The notes under the pieces: model-generated
Seen by the model: only the letters and a program-made list of their open reading frames with translations
Database searches by the model: none
Told to the model about the DNA's origin: nothing
Part shown: in pieces, positions 36,024 to 45,411 of the stretch
How positions within the stretch are numbered: the first letter of the stretch is position 1
Layout: the number at the start of each line of letters is the position of its first letter
Assembly: GCF_004345005.1 (NCBI RefSeq)
Contig: NZ_SMMX01000004.1
Location: 186,001-250,000, forward strand
Source: Extibacter muris
GTDB lineage: Bacteria > Bacillota > Clostridia > Lachnospirales > Lachnospiraceae
DNA: 64,000 nt
Direction of reading: 5' to 3'
Translations under genes and position numbers: made by a program

Positions 36024-36395
36024 ATGAAAATACAGGAATCCGCAGAAAACTATCTGGAGACGATATTGATGCTACAGCGGCAGAAGCCTTGCATACGTTC
36101 TATCGACATCGTAAATGCACTCGGTTTTTCCAAACCGAGCATTAGTGTTGCCATGAAAAACCTGCGCAACAACGGATATATATCAATGGACTCTGACGGG
36201 CATATTACGCTGACTACTTCAGGCCTGGAAATTGCCGAAAAGATATACGAACGTCATACCTTTCTATCAGCTTGGCTTTCCGGCCTGGGTGTTACACCTC
36301 ATGTTGCCGCAGAGGACGCATGCAGGATTGAACACGTCATCAGCGCAGAAAGCTTTGCCGCACTCAAGAGACATGTAAAAGAAATGGCCAAATAA
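36024..36395 (+). CDS. DtxR/MntR family metal-dependent regulator
   Basis: A 123-residue regulator. Residues 1-70 are the winged helix (SIDIVNALGFSKPSISVAMKNLRNNGYI); residues 75-123 form the metal-binding and dimerisation part with EDACRIEHVIS. It lacks the SH3-like third domain and so resembles the short MntR-type. Such proteins repress metal uptake or activate export when iron or manganese is bound. The palindrome in its promoter suggests autoregulation. No metal transporter gene is adjacent, so its targets lie elsewhere. Confidence 0.88.
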   Translation: MKIQESAENYLETILMLQRQKPCIRSIDIVNALGFSKPSISVAMKNLRNNGYISMDSDGHITLTTSGLEIAEKIYERHTFLSAWLSGLGVTPHVAAEDACRIEHVISAESFAALKRHVKEMAK

Positions 36396-36402
36396 GTATG
36401 CT

Positions 36403-37290
36403 TTATTCATATTCAAATAACAATTGCATATTCTCTTTTGGAGTTCCTTCCATGATGGAACATCCCGTACTTAGCACAAAGTTAGGGAACCCCCGGCAGA
36501 CATCAATAATTCTCCGCACTTCCTCCATCACTTCATATTGCGTGCCATATCTGAGCACGGCCGGACTGACATTTCCCATTATAACTATCTGCTCATCAAC
36601 TAGCCGGATGCAGCTTCCAATGTCAGTGGTAGAATCAATGCTCAACACCTCTGCACCGGTCTGCACCATATATGGCGTATGCTTCAAAGTTTTTCCACAG
36701 ACATGCAAAAATCCGGGCATATCCGTTTTCTCATATATCTTGCGAAGATACTGTCCTGAAAACTGCCAGAACTTCTTGGGGGACAGCAAGGATGCGAGTG
36801 GTTCCGCAATCCAGAAAAAATCTGAACCGGTTTCCTTTTCCAGCTCTGCCAGTTCCTCCATACGCTCCGTAACATAAGAGACAAATTTTTCCACAAATTC
36901 CGGCGCTCTTACCAACATCTTTAACATTCTCTCTGCCCCAAGGATACCCGACACCACGGTCAGAGGACCAAAACATCCTCCACCCGCCAGGCCTTTCGTA
37001 TGTTCTTTCTGCCTATATAAAAGTGTGGCTTCCCTTTCAAAATATGACTCATCAAAAAACCCGGATTCTATTAATCTGTCTAATTGATCTGCCGTTTCCA
37101 TCTGTCCTTCAGACACAGCCGTCAGGACCGGCGTGATTTTCTGCAATTCAAACCCCATCGCCTTTGCCATCTCCAGATGTCCCATACAGAGAAAATCAAA
37201 CTCTTTTTCCCCCTCCCAGATTGGACTCACTACCCTTTTCCCCTGTTGTTTTTCCTTTTTCATTACATAATCTGCTATTTTCCCAGCCAT
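36403..37290 (-). CDS. Uroporphyrinogen decarboxylase/MtaA family protein
   Basis: A 295-residue UroD-superfamily protein. The zinc-type ligand pattern HVCG (about 203-206) and a later Cys in STGCSI near the C-terminus fit the corrinoid:thiol methyltransferases (MtaA, MtbA, CmuA) rather than true heme-pathway UroD. Start 37290 overlaps the upstream permease stop. As last gene of a carbohydrate ABC importer operon, it may act on a methyl group of the imported compound. No corrinoid protein or methyltransferase partner is nearby. Base composition is AT-richer than most of the window, as for the three transporter genes, suggesting transfer. Confidence 0.7.
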   Translation of the reverse strand: MAGKIADYVMKKEKQQGKRVVSPIWEGEKEFDFLCMGHLEMAKAMGFELQKITPVLTAVSEGQMETADQLDRLIESGFFDESYFEREATLLYRQKEHTKGLAGGGCFGPLTVVSGILGAERMLKMLVRAPEFVEKFVSYVTERMEELAELEKETGSDFFWIAEPLASLLSPKKFWQFSGQYLRKIYEKTDMPGFLHVCGKTLKHTPYMVQTGAEVLSIDSTTDIGSCIRLVDEQIVIMGNVSPAVLRYGTQYEVMEEVRRIIDVCRGFPNFVLSTGCSIMEGTPKENMQLLFEYE

Positions 37291-37291
37291 A

Positions 37292-38137
37292 CTATTTCCC
37301 CACATCTCTGAATACATAACCATCGACCATAGTTCTCTGGCCAAAGTAATACACCAGAAGCGCCGGGATTGACACCACAACGGAGCCGGCCATCAAGATT
37401 GGAATCGTACTGTTATTCGTTGAGCCATAAGATGCATTCAGATAACTAAGACCAATCGATATCGTATAATTTTCACTTTTAGTGATATAAATCAACTGGT
37501 TAAAGAAATCCCCCCATACCCCGATGAATATATTCAATACCATCACCACATACACTGGTCTCGCCATTGGCGCTACAATATACAGAATCGTTTTCAAATC
37601 ATTACAGCCGTCCAGCCGTGCAGAATCAAGCATTACATTGGGAATCGTCAGGAAATACTGCCTCAGGAAAAAAATGTAGTATGCACTGGTTGCAAAAAAA
37701 GCCGGCACCCAGAGTGGTAATAGTGTTCCATACCAGCCTATTTTAGCAAACAGGATAAACTGAGGAAAGAACGTTATGGTTCCCGGCATCATCATTGTCA
37801 GAAGCACGAACAGGAATATTTTGTTTTTATACCGGTATCTTCCAAAAGCGAATCCATAAGCTGCCAGCGAACAGGAAACTACTGCGCCGGCTACATTCAG
37901 AAGACACAGTTTGACCGTATTCCATACATATTGTTCGAAATGATACTGTGTAAATAGTTTTACATAATTTTCAAGATGCAATTTATCCGGAATCCATTGT
38001 ATCGGCCTCGTAAACACATGGAGAGGATCTTTTACGGAACTGATAACCATCCATATGAAAGGAACTAAAAATACAGTTGCTATTACACATATAATCAGAT
38101 AGCGAAAAACCGCACTTTTTCTGTCGCCACTTCTCAT
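37292..38137 (-). CDS. Carbohydrate ABC transporter permease (MalG type)
   Basis: A 281-residue CUT1-type permease with six hydrophobic helices and the cytoplasmic EAA loop DSARLDGCNDLKTILYIVAPMARP (about 172-195). It would pair with the MalF-type permease upstream, whose gene it overlaps by 4 bp, and with a shared ATPase (MsmK type) encoded elsewhere, since none lies in the operon. The solute is probably a sugar or glycoside. AT-rich codon use as in its neighbours. Confidence 0.9.
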   Translation of the reverse strand: MRSGDRKSAVFRYLIICVIATVFLVPFIWMVISSVKDPLHVFTRPIQWIPDKLHLENYVKLFTQYHFEQYVWNTVKLCLLNVAGAVVSCSLAAYGFAFGRYRYKNKIFLFVLLTMMMPGTITFFPQFILFAKIGWYGTLLPLWVPAFFATSAYYIFFLRQYFLTIPNVMLDSARLDGCNDLKTILYIVAPMARPVYVVMVLNIFIGVWGDFFNQLIYITKSENYTISIGLSYLNASYGSTNNSTIPILMAGSVVVSIPALLVYYFGQRTMVDGYVFRDVGK

Positions 38138-39033
38138 GCCAGTTTGCCCCCTTCATCAGATTCATAATATACCAGCTTCTCCGAAGCTTTCAGCACAAAT
38201 ACAGACAATACAAATATAATAATCAGAAGCAGCCATGCCATTGCGCAGGCCTTACCCATCTTTTTATACATAAACCCGTTCTTATATACATAATACACAT
38301 AGAACAACGTCGAATTATCTGGTCCCCCATCTGTCATAATATAAGCCTGCGTAAAAGTCTGCAGCGTACTTATCATCGTTGTCAGAAATGCAAAAAGGAT
38401 AATCGGGCTCATTGACGGAAGTGTAATAGAAAATAATTTTTTCCAAAATCCCGCCCCGTCCAACCTCGCCGCTTCATAGAGGCTGAGAGGTACTGCCTGA
38501 AGGCCTGCAAGATATAAAATCAAATTTCCTCCAATTGTCCATATACTCATAATAACCATTGCCCACATAGACCATTGTGAATCCGATAGCCAGCGGGGAC
38601 CTTCTATTCCCAGTTTCCCCAGAAAATCATTCAAAAGTCCGTACTTTGAATTAAATATCCACTGCCACAGGATCGCCACTACTACTCCTGATAATACAGA
38701 GGGCAGATAAAAGATTGTCCGAAATAAACCTATAAAGCGGCCCTCCATATTCAATAAAATCGCAGTCATTAAAGATAAGAACACATTCAATGGCAGTACA
38801 ATTGCAGCAAAGATGCCCGTAACCTTCACTGACTGAAAGAATAATTCGTCCTGGAATAACCCTTTATAATTCTCAATTCCCACAAATCTTTCCGGCGTCA
38901 GTACATCCCAGTCCGTAAAGCTGTAATACAATGACATAATCATAGGAACCAGTGTAAATAGCAGAAAGCCAATTATCCATGGGCTGATGAACAGGAAAAA
39001 CTTCATTTGTTCTTTCTTCTCTCTTGCGCTCAC
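38134..39033 (-). CDS. Carbohydrate ABC transporter permease (MalF/UgpA type)
   Basis: A 299-residue CUT1-type permease with six membrane helices; the EAA loop is YEAARLDGAGFWKKLFSITLPSMSP (split near 190-215). The N-terminus KFFLFISPWIIGFLLFTLVPM is typical of the family. It is placed between the binding protein and the MalG-type permease in an operon of four. The start has no strong alternative. Confidence 0.92.
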   Translation of the reverse strand: MSAREKKEQMKFFLFISPWIIGFLLFTLVPMIMSLYYSFTDWDVLTPERFVGIENYKGLFQDELFFQSVKVTGIFAAIVLPLNVFLSLMTAILLNMEGRFIGLFRTIFYLPSVLSGVVVAILWQWIFNSKYGLLNDFLGKLGIEGPRWLSDSQWSMWAMVIMSIWTIGGNLILYLAGLQAVPLSLYEAARLDGAGFWKKLFSITLPSMSPIILFAFLTTMISTLQTFTQAYIMTDGGPDNSTLFYVYYVYKNGFMYKKMGKACAMAWLLLIIIFVLSVFVLKASEKLVYYESDEGGKLA

Positions 39034-39039
39034 TTTTTG

Positions 39040-40383
39040 CTATCTCCCGCTCTCCAACATCTCTTCCAGGCCACTTTGAATTTTTTCTAACGTCTCCTTG
39101 ACTGTTAAATCACCGTTATATAGCTTATCAATTGCGGGCTGCCATACACTGTCCACTGTTTCCTGCCAGTTTGTAAGCTTAGCGTCCACATTTACTGCAT
39201 TGTCCAGGGATGTGACACGCAAGATATGATTATCCGGCGCTCCCTCCATATTGATTACCGCATCTGATTCAGCCACTTCCTTATCAACTGTTGTAATAAG
39301 ACCCGTAGAAGCAAGAATCTCCTGGCCTGCTTTCTCCTGCATAAAGGACGCAAGCGCCCATGCAGCTTCCGGATATTTCGTATCCTTCGGTATGCAATAT
39401 CCTGCCATAAGAGATACATAGTGGGAATTCACATCTTCCATCGGAAGCGCAGCAAGCCCCATATTGAAGTCTACCCCAGAACGATATACACATTGATAAA
39501 CTCCATCTACATCCATAGCTATCTGGCCGCCGTCAAAACCACCTGTTACCACTTCTGTACCTTCCGCATCCGGCGCATATCCATATTTATTAATCAAATC
39601 ATACCACATCTGCAATGCTTCCTGGTTAAGCTCACTATTCACCTGTACTTCTGACGGATCGTTTACATCATCATATAACTGTCCGCCAAATGCAGCCATA
39701 TATGCCTCAATCTGTTCATGACCTTTTCCGGCCGTAATCGCATACTGGTCCGTCTCACCATCTCCGTCTTTATCAATCGTAAGCTTATCACAGGCAGCAA
39801 GAAAATCAGACCATGTCCAGTCTTCTGTAGGATATGGCACCCCCGCCTCGTCAAACAAATCCTGATTATAGAATAGCAAAAAAGTATCCGCACCATTCAC
39901 AGTTGCTACCATCTTATCTTCATACTTAAATGCATCATATAAATTCGTCGCATACACAGAATCATCCATGAACTGTTCATTATTATCAAAATACGGCTGC
40001 ATATCTAAAAGCAGGTCCTGGCTTGCCCATTTCTGAAAATATTTCGGATGGCCATATATGACATCCGGCGCTTCTCCTGCCAGCATCATCGTCTCTACCT
40101 TAGTGAGATAATCATCATTGATTGGTTCAAACTTCACCTTTACATTCGGATATTCTTTCTGAAATGCGTCCAGAACCTCTCTATCTGTTTCCAGCTCTGC
40201 GTCACTTCCCCATGCCGTAAATACAATCTCTCCCTCCACTTCATCATGCGGAACTGTTCCGGCTGTCGTGGCATCTGCCTTAGCTTCATCCACATCACCT
40301 GATTCTTTACCGCCACACCCAGTCAAAACAAGCCCTGCGGCCAGGCTCATGATGAATAGACTGCTAATTATTCTTTTCCTCAT
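39040..40383 (-). CDS. Extracellular solute-binding lipoprotein (carbohydrate ABC importer)
   Basis: A 447-residue family 1 solute-binding protein. Signal peptide with lipobox LTGC (Cys about residue 23) and an acidic linker precede the binding domain beginning EIVFTAWGSD. YPNVKVKFEPINDDYLTKVETMMLAGEAPDVIYG (split) is typical of sugar-binding proteins of CUT1 systems. It is anchored outside the membrane and delivers its ligand to the two permeases downstream. The ligand is unknown; the UroD/MtaA-family gene in the operon suggests a methylated compound, which is inference. Confidence 0.9.
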   Translation of the reverse strand: MRKRIISSLFIMSLAAGLVLTGCGGKESGDVDEAKADATTAGTVPHDEVEGEIVFTAWGSDAELETDREVLDAFQKEYPNVKVKFEPINDDYLTKVETMMLAGEAPDVIYGHPKYFQKWASQDLLLDMQPYFDNNEQFMDDSVYATNLYDAFKYEDKMVATVNGADTFLLFYNQDLFDEAGVPYPTEDWTWSDFLAACDKLTIDKDGDGETDQYAITAGKGHEQIEAYMAAFGGQLYDDVNDPSEVQVNSELNQEALQMWYDLINKYGYAPDAEGTEVVTGGFDGGQIAMDVDGVYQCVYRSGVDFNMGLAALPMEDVNSHYVSLMAGYCIPKDTKYPEAAWALASFMQEKAGQEILASTGLITTVDKEVAESDAVINMEGAPDNHILRVTSLDNAVNVDAKLTNWQETVDSVWQPAIDKLYNGDLTVKETLEKIQSGLEEMLESGR

Positions 40384-40464
40384 AAACTTTCTCCTTTGTC
40401 AAACATTTATTTTACTGCACATTCTATCATCGGAGAATATATATTGTCCAATTTATTTTTTATA

Positions 40465-41341
40465 TCATTCATTCCTACTATTTAAAAAACAAATAATTGT
40501 TTTTTGATAAGTTGTCGCCGCCGCCCCTCTGCTGATACAGTCTCCTGTGACGAAGCCATAGCCGATATTGCCATTGATTCCATGTCTTTCAAATACTGCA
40601 GCCAGCATACAGCCACTGCCTTCCCATTGGAGACGTCCGTCCTTTACCGGCATCACCCTATGGATTTCCTTCGTCTGCGTGCAGCCGTCCTGTACCTGGA
40701 TGACACGCACTTCCGCCTCCTTTTCTGCAATCCCTTCTGCGGGTATGAGGTCATGGGCGGTAAGTCCCGGCAGATGCAGGCTGTCATAGAATGCCTCCGG
40801 GAAAGCATAAGTGCTCTCCTGCTTCTTATGAGCCCCTTTCCGATAGATTTCTCTTCCATCTTTGAACACGCGTTCAGGCTCGAATCTGCTGCACTCTGCC
40901 GCTTTCAGAAGCTGGAAGTCCGTTTTTCTGCCCGGCGCGATTGCCCCTCTGTCTCTTAAGTTCATACGCCGCGCCGGAGTATAGGAAACGCAGTATATGG
41001 CCTCCTCCAGAGGAATTCCCCGACACACACGACACCGTCTTCGTCCATCAGATGTTTCATCTCTTCAAATCCGATTACCCCTCCTGTCGTCTCAAGACTG
41101 CGGTTCGTGGACGGCACGCTGCTTTGGATTCCATAATAGATATCTATCGGAGCATCTTTGGCGCCGTTGATCATCTCATGGATTCCTGAGACGCCGACTA
41201 CATTGGCAATTTCATGGGGCTCAGATACCAGGGTCGTCACCCCGCACTCAGCCGCCCGTTCTCCGAACGATACCGGCGTCATCATGGAACTCTCTATATG
41301 CATATGGATATCGACGAAGCCCGGCAGCATCCGGTTCGCCC
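40465..41341 (-). pseudogene. Adenine deaminase remnant (multiple deletions)
   Basis: Pieces of an adenine deaminase (amidohydrolase converting adenine to hypoxanthine). The part from MLPGFVDIHMHIESSMMTP to DGVVCVGE (41341 to about 41030) is in one frame; the part from RGIPLEEAIYCVSYTPARRMNL to DCISRGAAATTY (about 41028 to 40510) is in another. The N-terminal ~60 residues, about 130 central residues including metal ligands, and the last ~150 residues are missing. The 5' end is joined directly to permease sequence. Residual reading frames are unlikely to yield a working enzyme. Confidence 0.88.
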
Positions 41342-42022
41342 CGACACCGAGCACTGCCCAAAAGGTAGAAAAGAAATCGGGCACGAACTATGCTATCAAA
41401 AACGGAATATATGCAAAATTCAACGCTCTCATGAAATCAATATTCATAAACTGTCCGCCGATACCTGCCGCATCGTCAGCAGGCTCTCCGGCATCTTCGT
41501 GACACCGAACGGGATGCCCACGATAGTGGTTGCCGCGATGGCAAGTATCATATCTCCCTGGATCTTCCTGGACTTCAGTATCAGCAGGATGATAAAGCCG
41601 ATGACCGCGCTGACCGCATGCTTCAGGCTGACAGGGATGACCCTCACGACCGCTTCCCTGAGTCCCAGGAATGATATGGCAATGAACAGCACGCCGCTCC
41701 AGAAGATGACGCCTGCCGTCACGGACGGCGCTATCCCGTCATTTGCCATCATTGCCGTCACTATCCCTACGCTGCCAAGTCCCGGCGCCAGCGCAAACGG
41801 CCGGTACGTGTATAGCGCCATCGCGCATGTCGTGAGGATGACGAGCAGGAACAGCACCGTGAACATCACATGCTTGTCAAGCCCTGCCAATTCCAGCATG
41901 TTCGGAACGGTCGCGAGCACATAGGCCATCGTCACAAATGTAGTGATTACGGCCAGAAGCTCTGTCTTTATATCGGTGTGAAATTCTGATAATCTAAATT
42001 GTTTTTTCAGCCACTGTCTCAT
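41342..42022 (-). pseudogene. NCS2/AzgA purine permease remnant
   Basis: The N-terminal 180 residues of a guanine/hypoxanthine-type permease (LLAVITTFVTMAYVLATVPNML, FALAPGLGSVGIVTAMM) are intact from 42022. Near 41465 the frame breaks; the sequence continues as GGQFMNIDFMRALNFAYIPFLIA, then a TAG at 41388-41390, then FVPDFFSTFWAVLGVGA, and ends at the adenine deaminase junction near 41335. The C-terminal part, which should hold several membrane helices, is gone. Full-length members are about 430-480 residues. A frameshift, a nonsense codon and a deletion make it non-functional. Confidence 0.88.
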
Positions 42023-42159
42023 AAAGTTACTCGCCTATTTTCCTCATTGTATTTTCTTGCTTCTTTTGCCCTTTCATTGTATGATAACCATAATTGATTG
42101 TCTAATTCATCTTGGCCATAGGCACCATTCCAAATGAGAATACTTCCGGAGATATTGTT

Positions 42160-42939
42160 ATGAATATTCATGAACTTAATTACGTTATCTGCATTGCAAA
42201 ACATCAAAATATTACAAAAGCGGCCCAGGAACTCTTCATTTCCCAGCCGACACTGAGCAAGCATCTGAAGAAGATGGAGCGCGACCTGGGCCTGAAGCTG
42301 TTCAACCGGATAGACAGCTGCTATATCCCAACTTTTGCCGGCAGACGCTACATGGAATATGCTTCCAAAGTGCTTGCACTGACACAGGACTGGGAGAAGG
42401 AGCTTGGAGACCTGCTCTCGCTCAAGGACGGGGAACTGACGGTAGCGTTCCCGCTTATGCGCAGCTCCTGTATGCTTCCTTTTATCCTGCCTGCTTTTCA
42501 CCGGCTCCACCCTCACGTAAAGGTGCGCTTTCTGGAAGAGACCCATGCCATACAGGAGCGGCTGCTGGAAGACAGCCAGATAGATTTCGCCGTGTTCAGC
42601 GAAGAAACTATACATCCGAAGCTGGACTGTGAAAAGCTGGGCAGAGAAGAGATACTGCTCGTCGTCTCCCAAAAGCACCCGATGGCAAAAGGGCTTCCTG
42701 ACTATCAGGAGGCGCGGGGTTCCTACCCGGCTGTGGACTGGGACATACTGAAAAGCGGGACATTTATCCTCAATTCACCGGAACAGAACACCGGCGCAGT
42801 TACGGCCCGGCTTCTTAAGGAGCACTATGTGAATCCGTCCGTCTCCTTTTACACCCGCAATACCCAGGCCGCCCTTCTGCTCGTCCGGCACAATGAGGGA
42901 TTCTGCTTCGCACCGGAGACGGATTACAAGCAGCCATAA
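42160..42939 (+). CDS. LysR family transcriptional regulator (C-terminus short)
   Basis: A 259-residue LysR regulator: winged helix at 1-60 (NITKAAQELFISQPTLSKHLKKME) and effector domain from about 88 (GELTVAFPLMRSSCML). It stands divergent to the purine permease/deaminase remnant, so it probably controlled it. The protein ends at about the position where usual LysR proteins still have 30-40 residues, so it may be truncated. Start 42160 has GGAG 8 nt upstream; a longer frame from 42112 has none. The next gene follows after 20 bp. Confidence 0.8.
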   Translation: MNIHELNYVICIAKHQNITKAAQELFISQPTLSKHLKKMERDLGLKLFNRIDSCYIPTFAGRRYMEYASKVLALTQDWEKELGDLLSLKDGELTVAFPLMRSSCMLPFILPAFHRLHPHVKVRFLEETHAIQERLLEDSQIDFAVFSEETIHPKLDCEKLGREEILLVVSQKHPMAKGLPDYQEARGSYPAVDWDILKSGTFILNSPEQNTGAVTARLLKEHYVNPSVSFYTRNTQAALLLVRHNEGFCFAPETDYKQP

Positions 42940-42959
42940 GCCAGAAAAGGAGGATATAA

Positions 42960-43670
42960 ATGGAATTTCAGAAAATCAGTTCTCCCTCGCTTCGAGAACT
43001 ATTTGTCGACCAGCTTGAACATATGATTTTGTCCGGAAAGTTGAAAATCGGTGAGAAGCTTCCGCCGGAGCGTCAGCTGGCAGAAATGATGCAGGTGAGC
43101 CGGGCTGTCGTCAACAGCGGGCTGTCTGAGTTGGAAAAGAAGGGGTTTCTTAACGTAAAGCCAAGAAGCGGGACATATGTCGCCGACTACCGCAGAAAAG
43201 GAACCCTGGACACCTTAATGTCTATCATGAAGTACAACGGCGGGCGGATACGTAACGAAGAGATCCGTTCTATCTTTGAAGTCCGCATCGCCCTTGATAC
43301 ATTAGCTGCCCAGCTCTGTATCGACCGTATCAGCGATGAAGAAGTGGAAGTCTTGCGCGAGAAGGTAGAGCACATCCGGGACGCACAGAGCAGCAGGGAT
43401 GCCATTCAGGCGGCTTTTGAATTCCAGCATGAATTCGCCCTGGCATCGCAGAACACGCTGCTCCCCCTCATATTCCAATCGTTCCGGGCCCCTATCTTCA
43501 CGATGTGGGAACGCTATCTGGATCTGTACGGCATCCAGTCCCTCTATGAAAGCAACTACACGATGTGGACGTTTATCAGCAACCGCGATACGGAAGGCGC
43601 CATAGATTGGATCAATTATTCGATTGGGGAATGCATCAGCGGAAGCCGGGAGATATATTACGATGTCTAG
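42960..43670 (+). CDS. GntR/FadR family regulator
   Basis: A 236-residue regulator. Residues about 8-75 are a GntR winged helix (PPERQLAEMMQVSRAVVNSGLSELEKKGFL); residues about 90-225 form an all-helical FadR/FCD-type ligand domain with His in FEFQHEFALAS. Such proteins usually sense carboxylic acids or acyl-CoA and control catabolic operons. AGGAGGATATAA precedes the ATG. Targets are not evident; the gene may be left over from the decayed purine region. Its stop TAG overlaps the start of repeat D. Confidence 0.88.
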   Translation: MEFQKISSPSLRELFVDQLEHMILSGKLKIGEKLPPERQLAEMMQVSRAVVNSGLSELEKKGFLNVKPRSGTYVADYRRKGTLDTLMSIMKYNGGRIRNEEIRSIFEVRIALDTLAAQLCIDRISDEEVEVLREKVEHIRDAQSSRDAIQAAFEFQHEFALASQNTLLPLIFQSFRAPIFTMWERYLDLYGIQSLYESNYTMWTFISNRDTEGAIDWINYSIGECISGSREIYYDV

Positions 43671-43966
43671 TTGTGTAGACGCCGGTGGGGAGGGGGATGG
43701 CAGCTGCTATCCACTTTATCGGCAAGTGCGGGCGTGGCAGAGCGTCCGCAGCGAGGCGTGGACGCCGTTGCTGCAGGAAGAGCCGGAATCAGGCACGAGG
43801 ATGTTATCTCACATAATATCCGAGAAGACCTCTGAGGGAAGAAATCTCTTCAAGATTTCATCCCGAATAGGTCTGGCTGCCTGATTCCGGCTCTTATTGC
43901 AGTTACGGATTACCGTCAAGCGGAGCGCCCTGCCACGCCCCTATACGCCCGCCCGCTTCTCCGTAC
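43668..43966. repeat. Composite element remnant, copy D
   Basis: About 300 bp after the GntR gene. It keeps an outer end (TAGACGCCGGTGGGGAGG), the 27-nt hairpin 43748-43774 identical but for one base to 27774-27800 in copy C, and the central hairpin (43779-43894) with an extra insert in its loop. GGGCGTGGCAG (43730-43740) pairs with CTGCCACGCCC (43930-43940). Both long-hairpin modules are mostly lost. No gene is seen between 43671 and 44001. Confidence 0.75.
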
Positions 43967-44001
43967 GCTTTCATCTTCTATTCAACTTCCTCAACTAATA
44001 T

Positions 44002-45042
44002 TCACTTCTCAGCCCTTGCAATCGCAAGCTGGTAATCTTTCTGGTCCGTAAATATCTCGTTCTTATATGGGTTCTTCTTCTGCTGTTTCGACCGCTTTAT
44101 TATCACGGCCAGGCAGATTACATTTGCCCCGAGCGCGAGCAGTGCCACCACTCCCTGCATGACAGGGTTGGCGGAAGCCGGCCTCGTAGCCGCGTCCATG
44201 AATCCGTCCGCATATAAGACCGGAATCGTCGCAAAGCGGCTCGTATCCTGGAACATGGGGAACACCTGCGCGAACATGCACCAGAGTGCAAGCGTATTCG
44301 CCCTGTTCTGAATCCATCCGCCCTTGTTCCACAAGGCATTGGCAAACGTAGGCGCCAGCAGGAGTGCCAGGCCGCAGTACCATGCGTGAGTGGGAAGATT
44401 GTTGTAAGTATATTCAAAGTTCCAGAGGTCATAGGCAATGATGAAGCACCATGTCATATCCGGCCACAGCATATCTTTCCGGTCTTTGGATGCGTAGATT
44501 CCCCACCACCCTGTCATACATAAGATGTTGAGTATCCCTGCTATTCCATTAACCCAGTTCCACCAGCCCCCGTACAGCCATACATTTTCAGAAGACAGCC
44601 ACCATCGGTCTCCATATTCCGCGAGCGCCATGGCACCTTTGATGCCTGATTCAAAATCACTGGCCACCGCTATCAGGATATTGACTGCTACAATGATGAA
44701 TGGAAATACCTTGAACCAATCTGCTTTGCCAAATTTCCATTTGTATTTGATCATCATGAATCCGATACAGCCGGCCGTAGCCGCATAGAGCTTCGCATAG
44801 TGGAACCAGCTGTTCATATGTACGTAGGTGGGATTATTGAGCGCCCATTCCGCTCCGTTTGCCGCACCAGCATAGATTGCGATAAAGTAGACCGTAAGGG
44901 CCGCCGGTATCACCATCAGGCAGAAGATCCCGCCTTTCTTCGTCCGTCTTGCAAGCTCATTTACAAGCACCAGCCCCGCAAATACGAGAAGCCAGCCGAG
45001 CAGCTGCCAGCCCGCGTTATCACCATATATCTGAAATAACAT
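44002..45042 (-). CDS. Polytopic membrane protein of unknown function (possibly DUF5692 family)
   Basis: A 346-residue protein with about eight to nine hydrophobic helices, rich in Trp, with the conserved-looking stretch ENVWLYGGWWNWVNGIAGI and FEYTYNNLPTHAWYCG. I recall it as resembling DUF5692 membrane proteins of Lachnospiraceae; this is tentative. It is the last gene of the operon hypB - iron-sulfur flavoprotein - hypA, 18 bp after hypA, so it may take part in nickel handling or in electron transfer by the flavoprotein. No known transporter motif is seen. Confidence 0.6.
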   Translation of the reverse strand: MLFQIYGDNAGWQLLGWLLVFAGLVLVNELARRTKKGGIFCLMVIPAALTVYFIAIYAGAANGAEWALNNPTYVHMNSWFHYAKLYAATAGCIGFMMIKYKWKFGKADWFKVFPFIIVAVNILIAVASDFESGIKGAMALAEYGDRWWLSSENVWLYGGWWNWVNGIAGILNILCMTGWWGIYASKDRKDMLWPDMTWCFIIAYDLWNFEYTYNNLPTHAWYCGLALLLAPTFANALWNKGGWIQNRANTLALWCMFAQVFPMFQDTSRFATIPVLYADGFMDAATRPASANPVMQGVVALLALGANVICLAVIIKRSKQQKKNPYKNEIFTDQKDYQLAIARAEK

Positions 45043-45060
45043 AAGTAACCTCCCTCATTT

Positions 45061-45405
45061 CTAACAAGCTTCTATTTCCTTGATGTTACATTCATTCCCC
45101 GCCACGAGATATGTATTTCCTCCCGCACAGTACGGGCAGGTCTTTCCATGCATCACCGTGCCGTAGGTCTTTCCACAATCCTCACAGAAGGTCTCCGCCG
45201 GTATCTCAAGCGTAATCAGTTTCGCCCCCCGCAGAAGGTCGGACTTATCAGCCGCCCATTTCCAGCAGTCTTTCAGATAAGAATCCACTACCCCAGAGAC
45301 TTCGCCGAGTTCCAGCGTCACGCTGCCGACTTTCATAAGCCGGTTCTCTTTTCCTACTGCTTCCAGACTGTCAATGATATGAAATACGATTCCAAGCTCA
45401 TGCAT
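45061..45405 (-). CDS. hypA: Nickel metallochaperone HypA
   Basis: A 114-residue HypA/HybF protein. The N-terminal MHE motif forms the nickel site; two CxxC pairs (CEDC about 74-77 and CPYC about 91-94) bind structural zinc. HypA with HypB inserts nickel into [NiFe] hydrogenase or other nickel enzymes. It is located 6 bp after the large flavoprotein gene and in the same operon as hypB. HypC-F and a hydrogenase are not seen here. Confidence 0.92.
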   Translation of the reverse strand: MHELGIVFHIIDSLEAVGKENRLMKVGSVTLELGEVSGVVDSYLKDCWKWAADKSDLLRGAKLITLEIPAETFCEDCGKTYGTVMHGKTCPYCAGGNTYLVAGNECNIKEIEAC

Positions 45406-45411
45406 GCCAGA

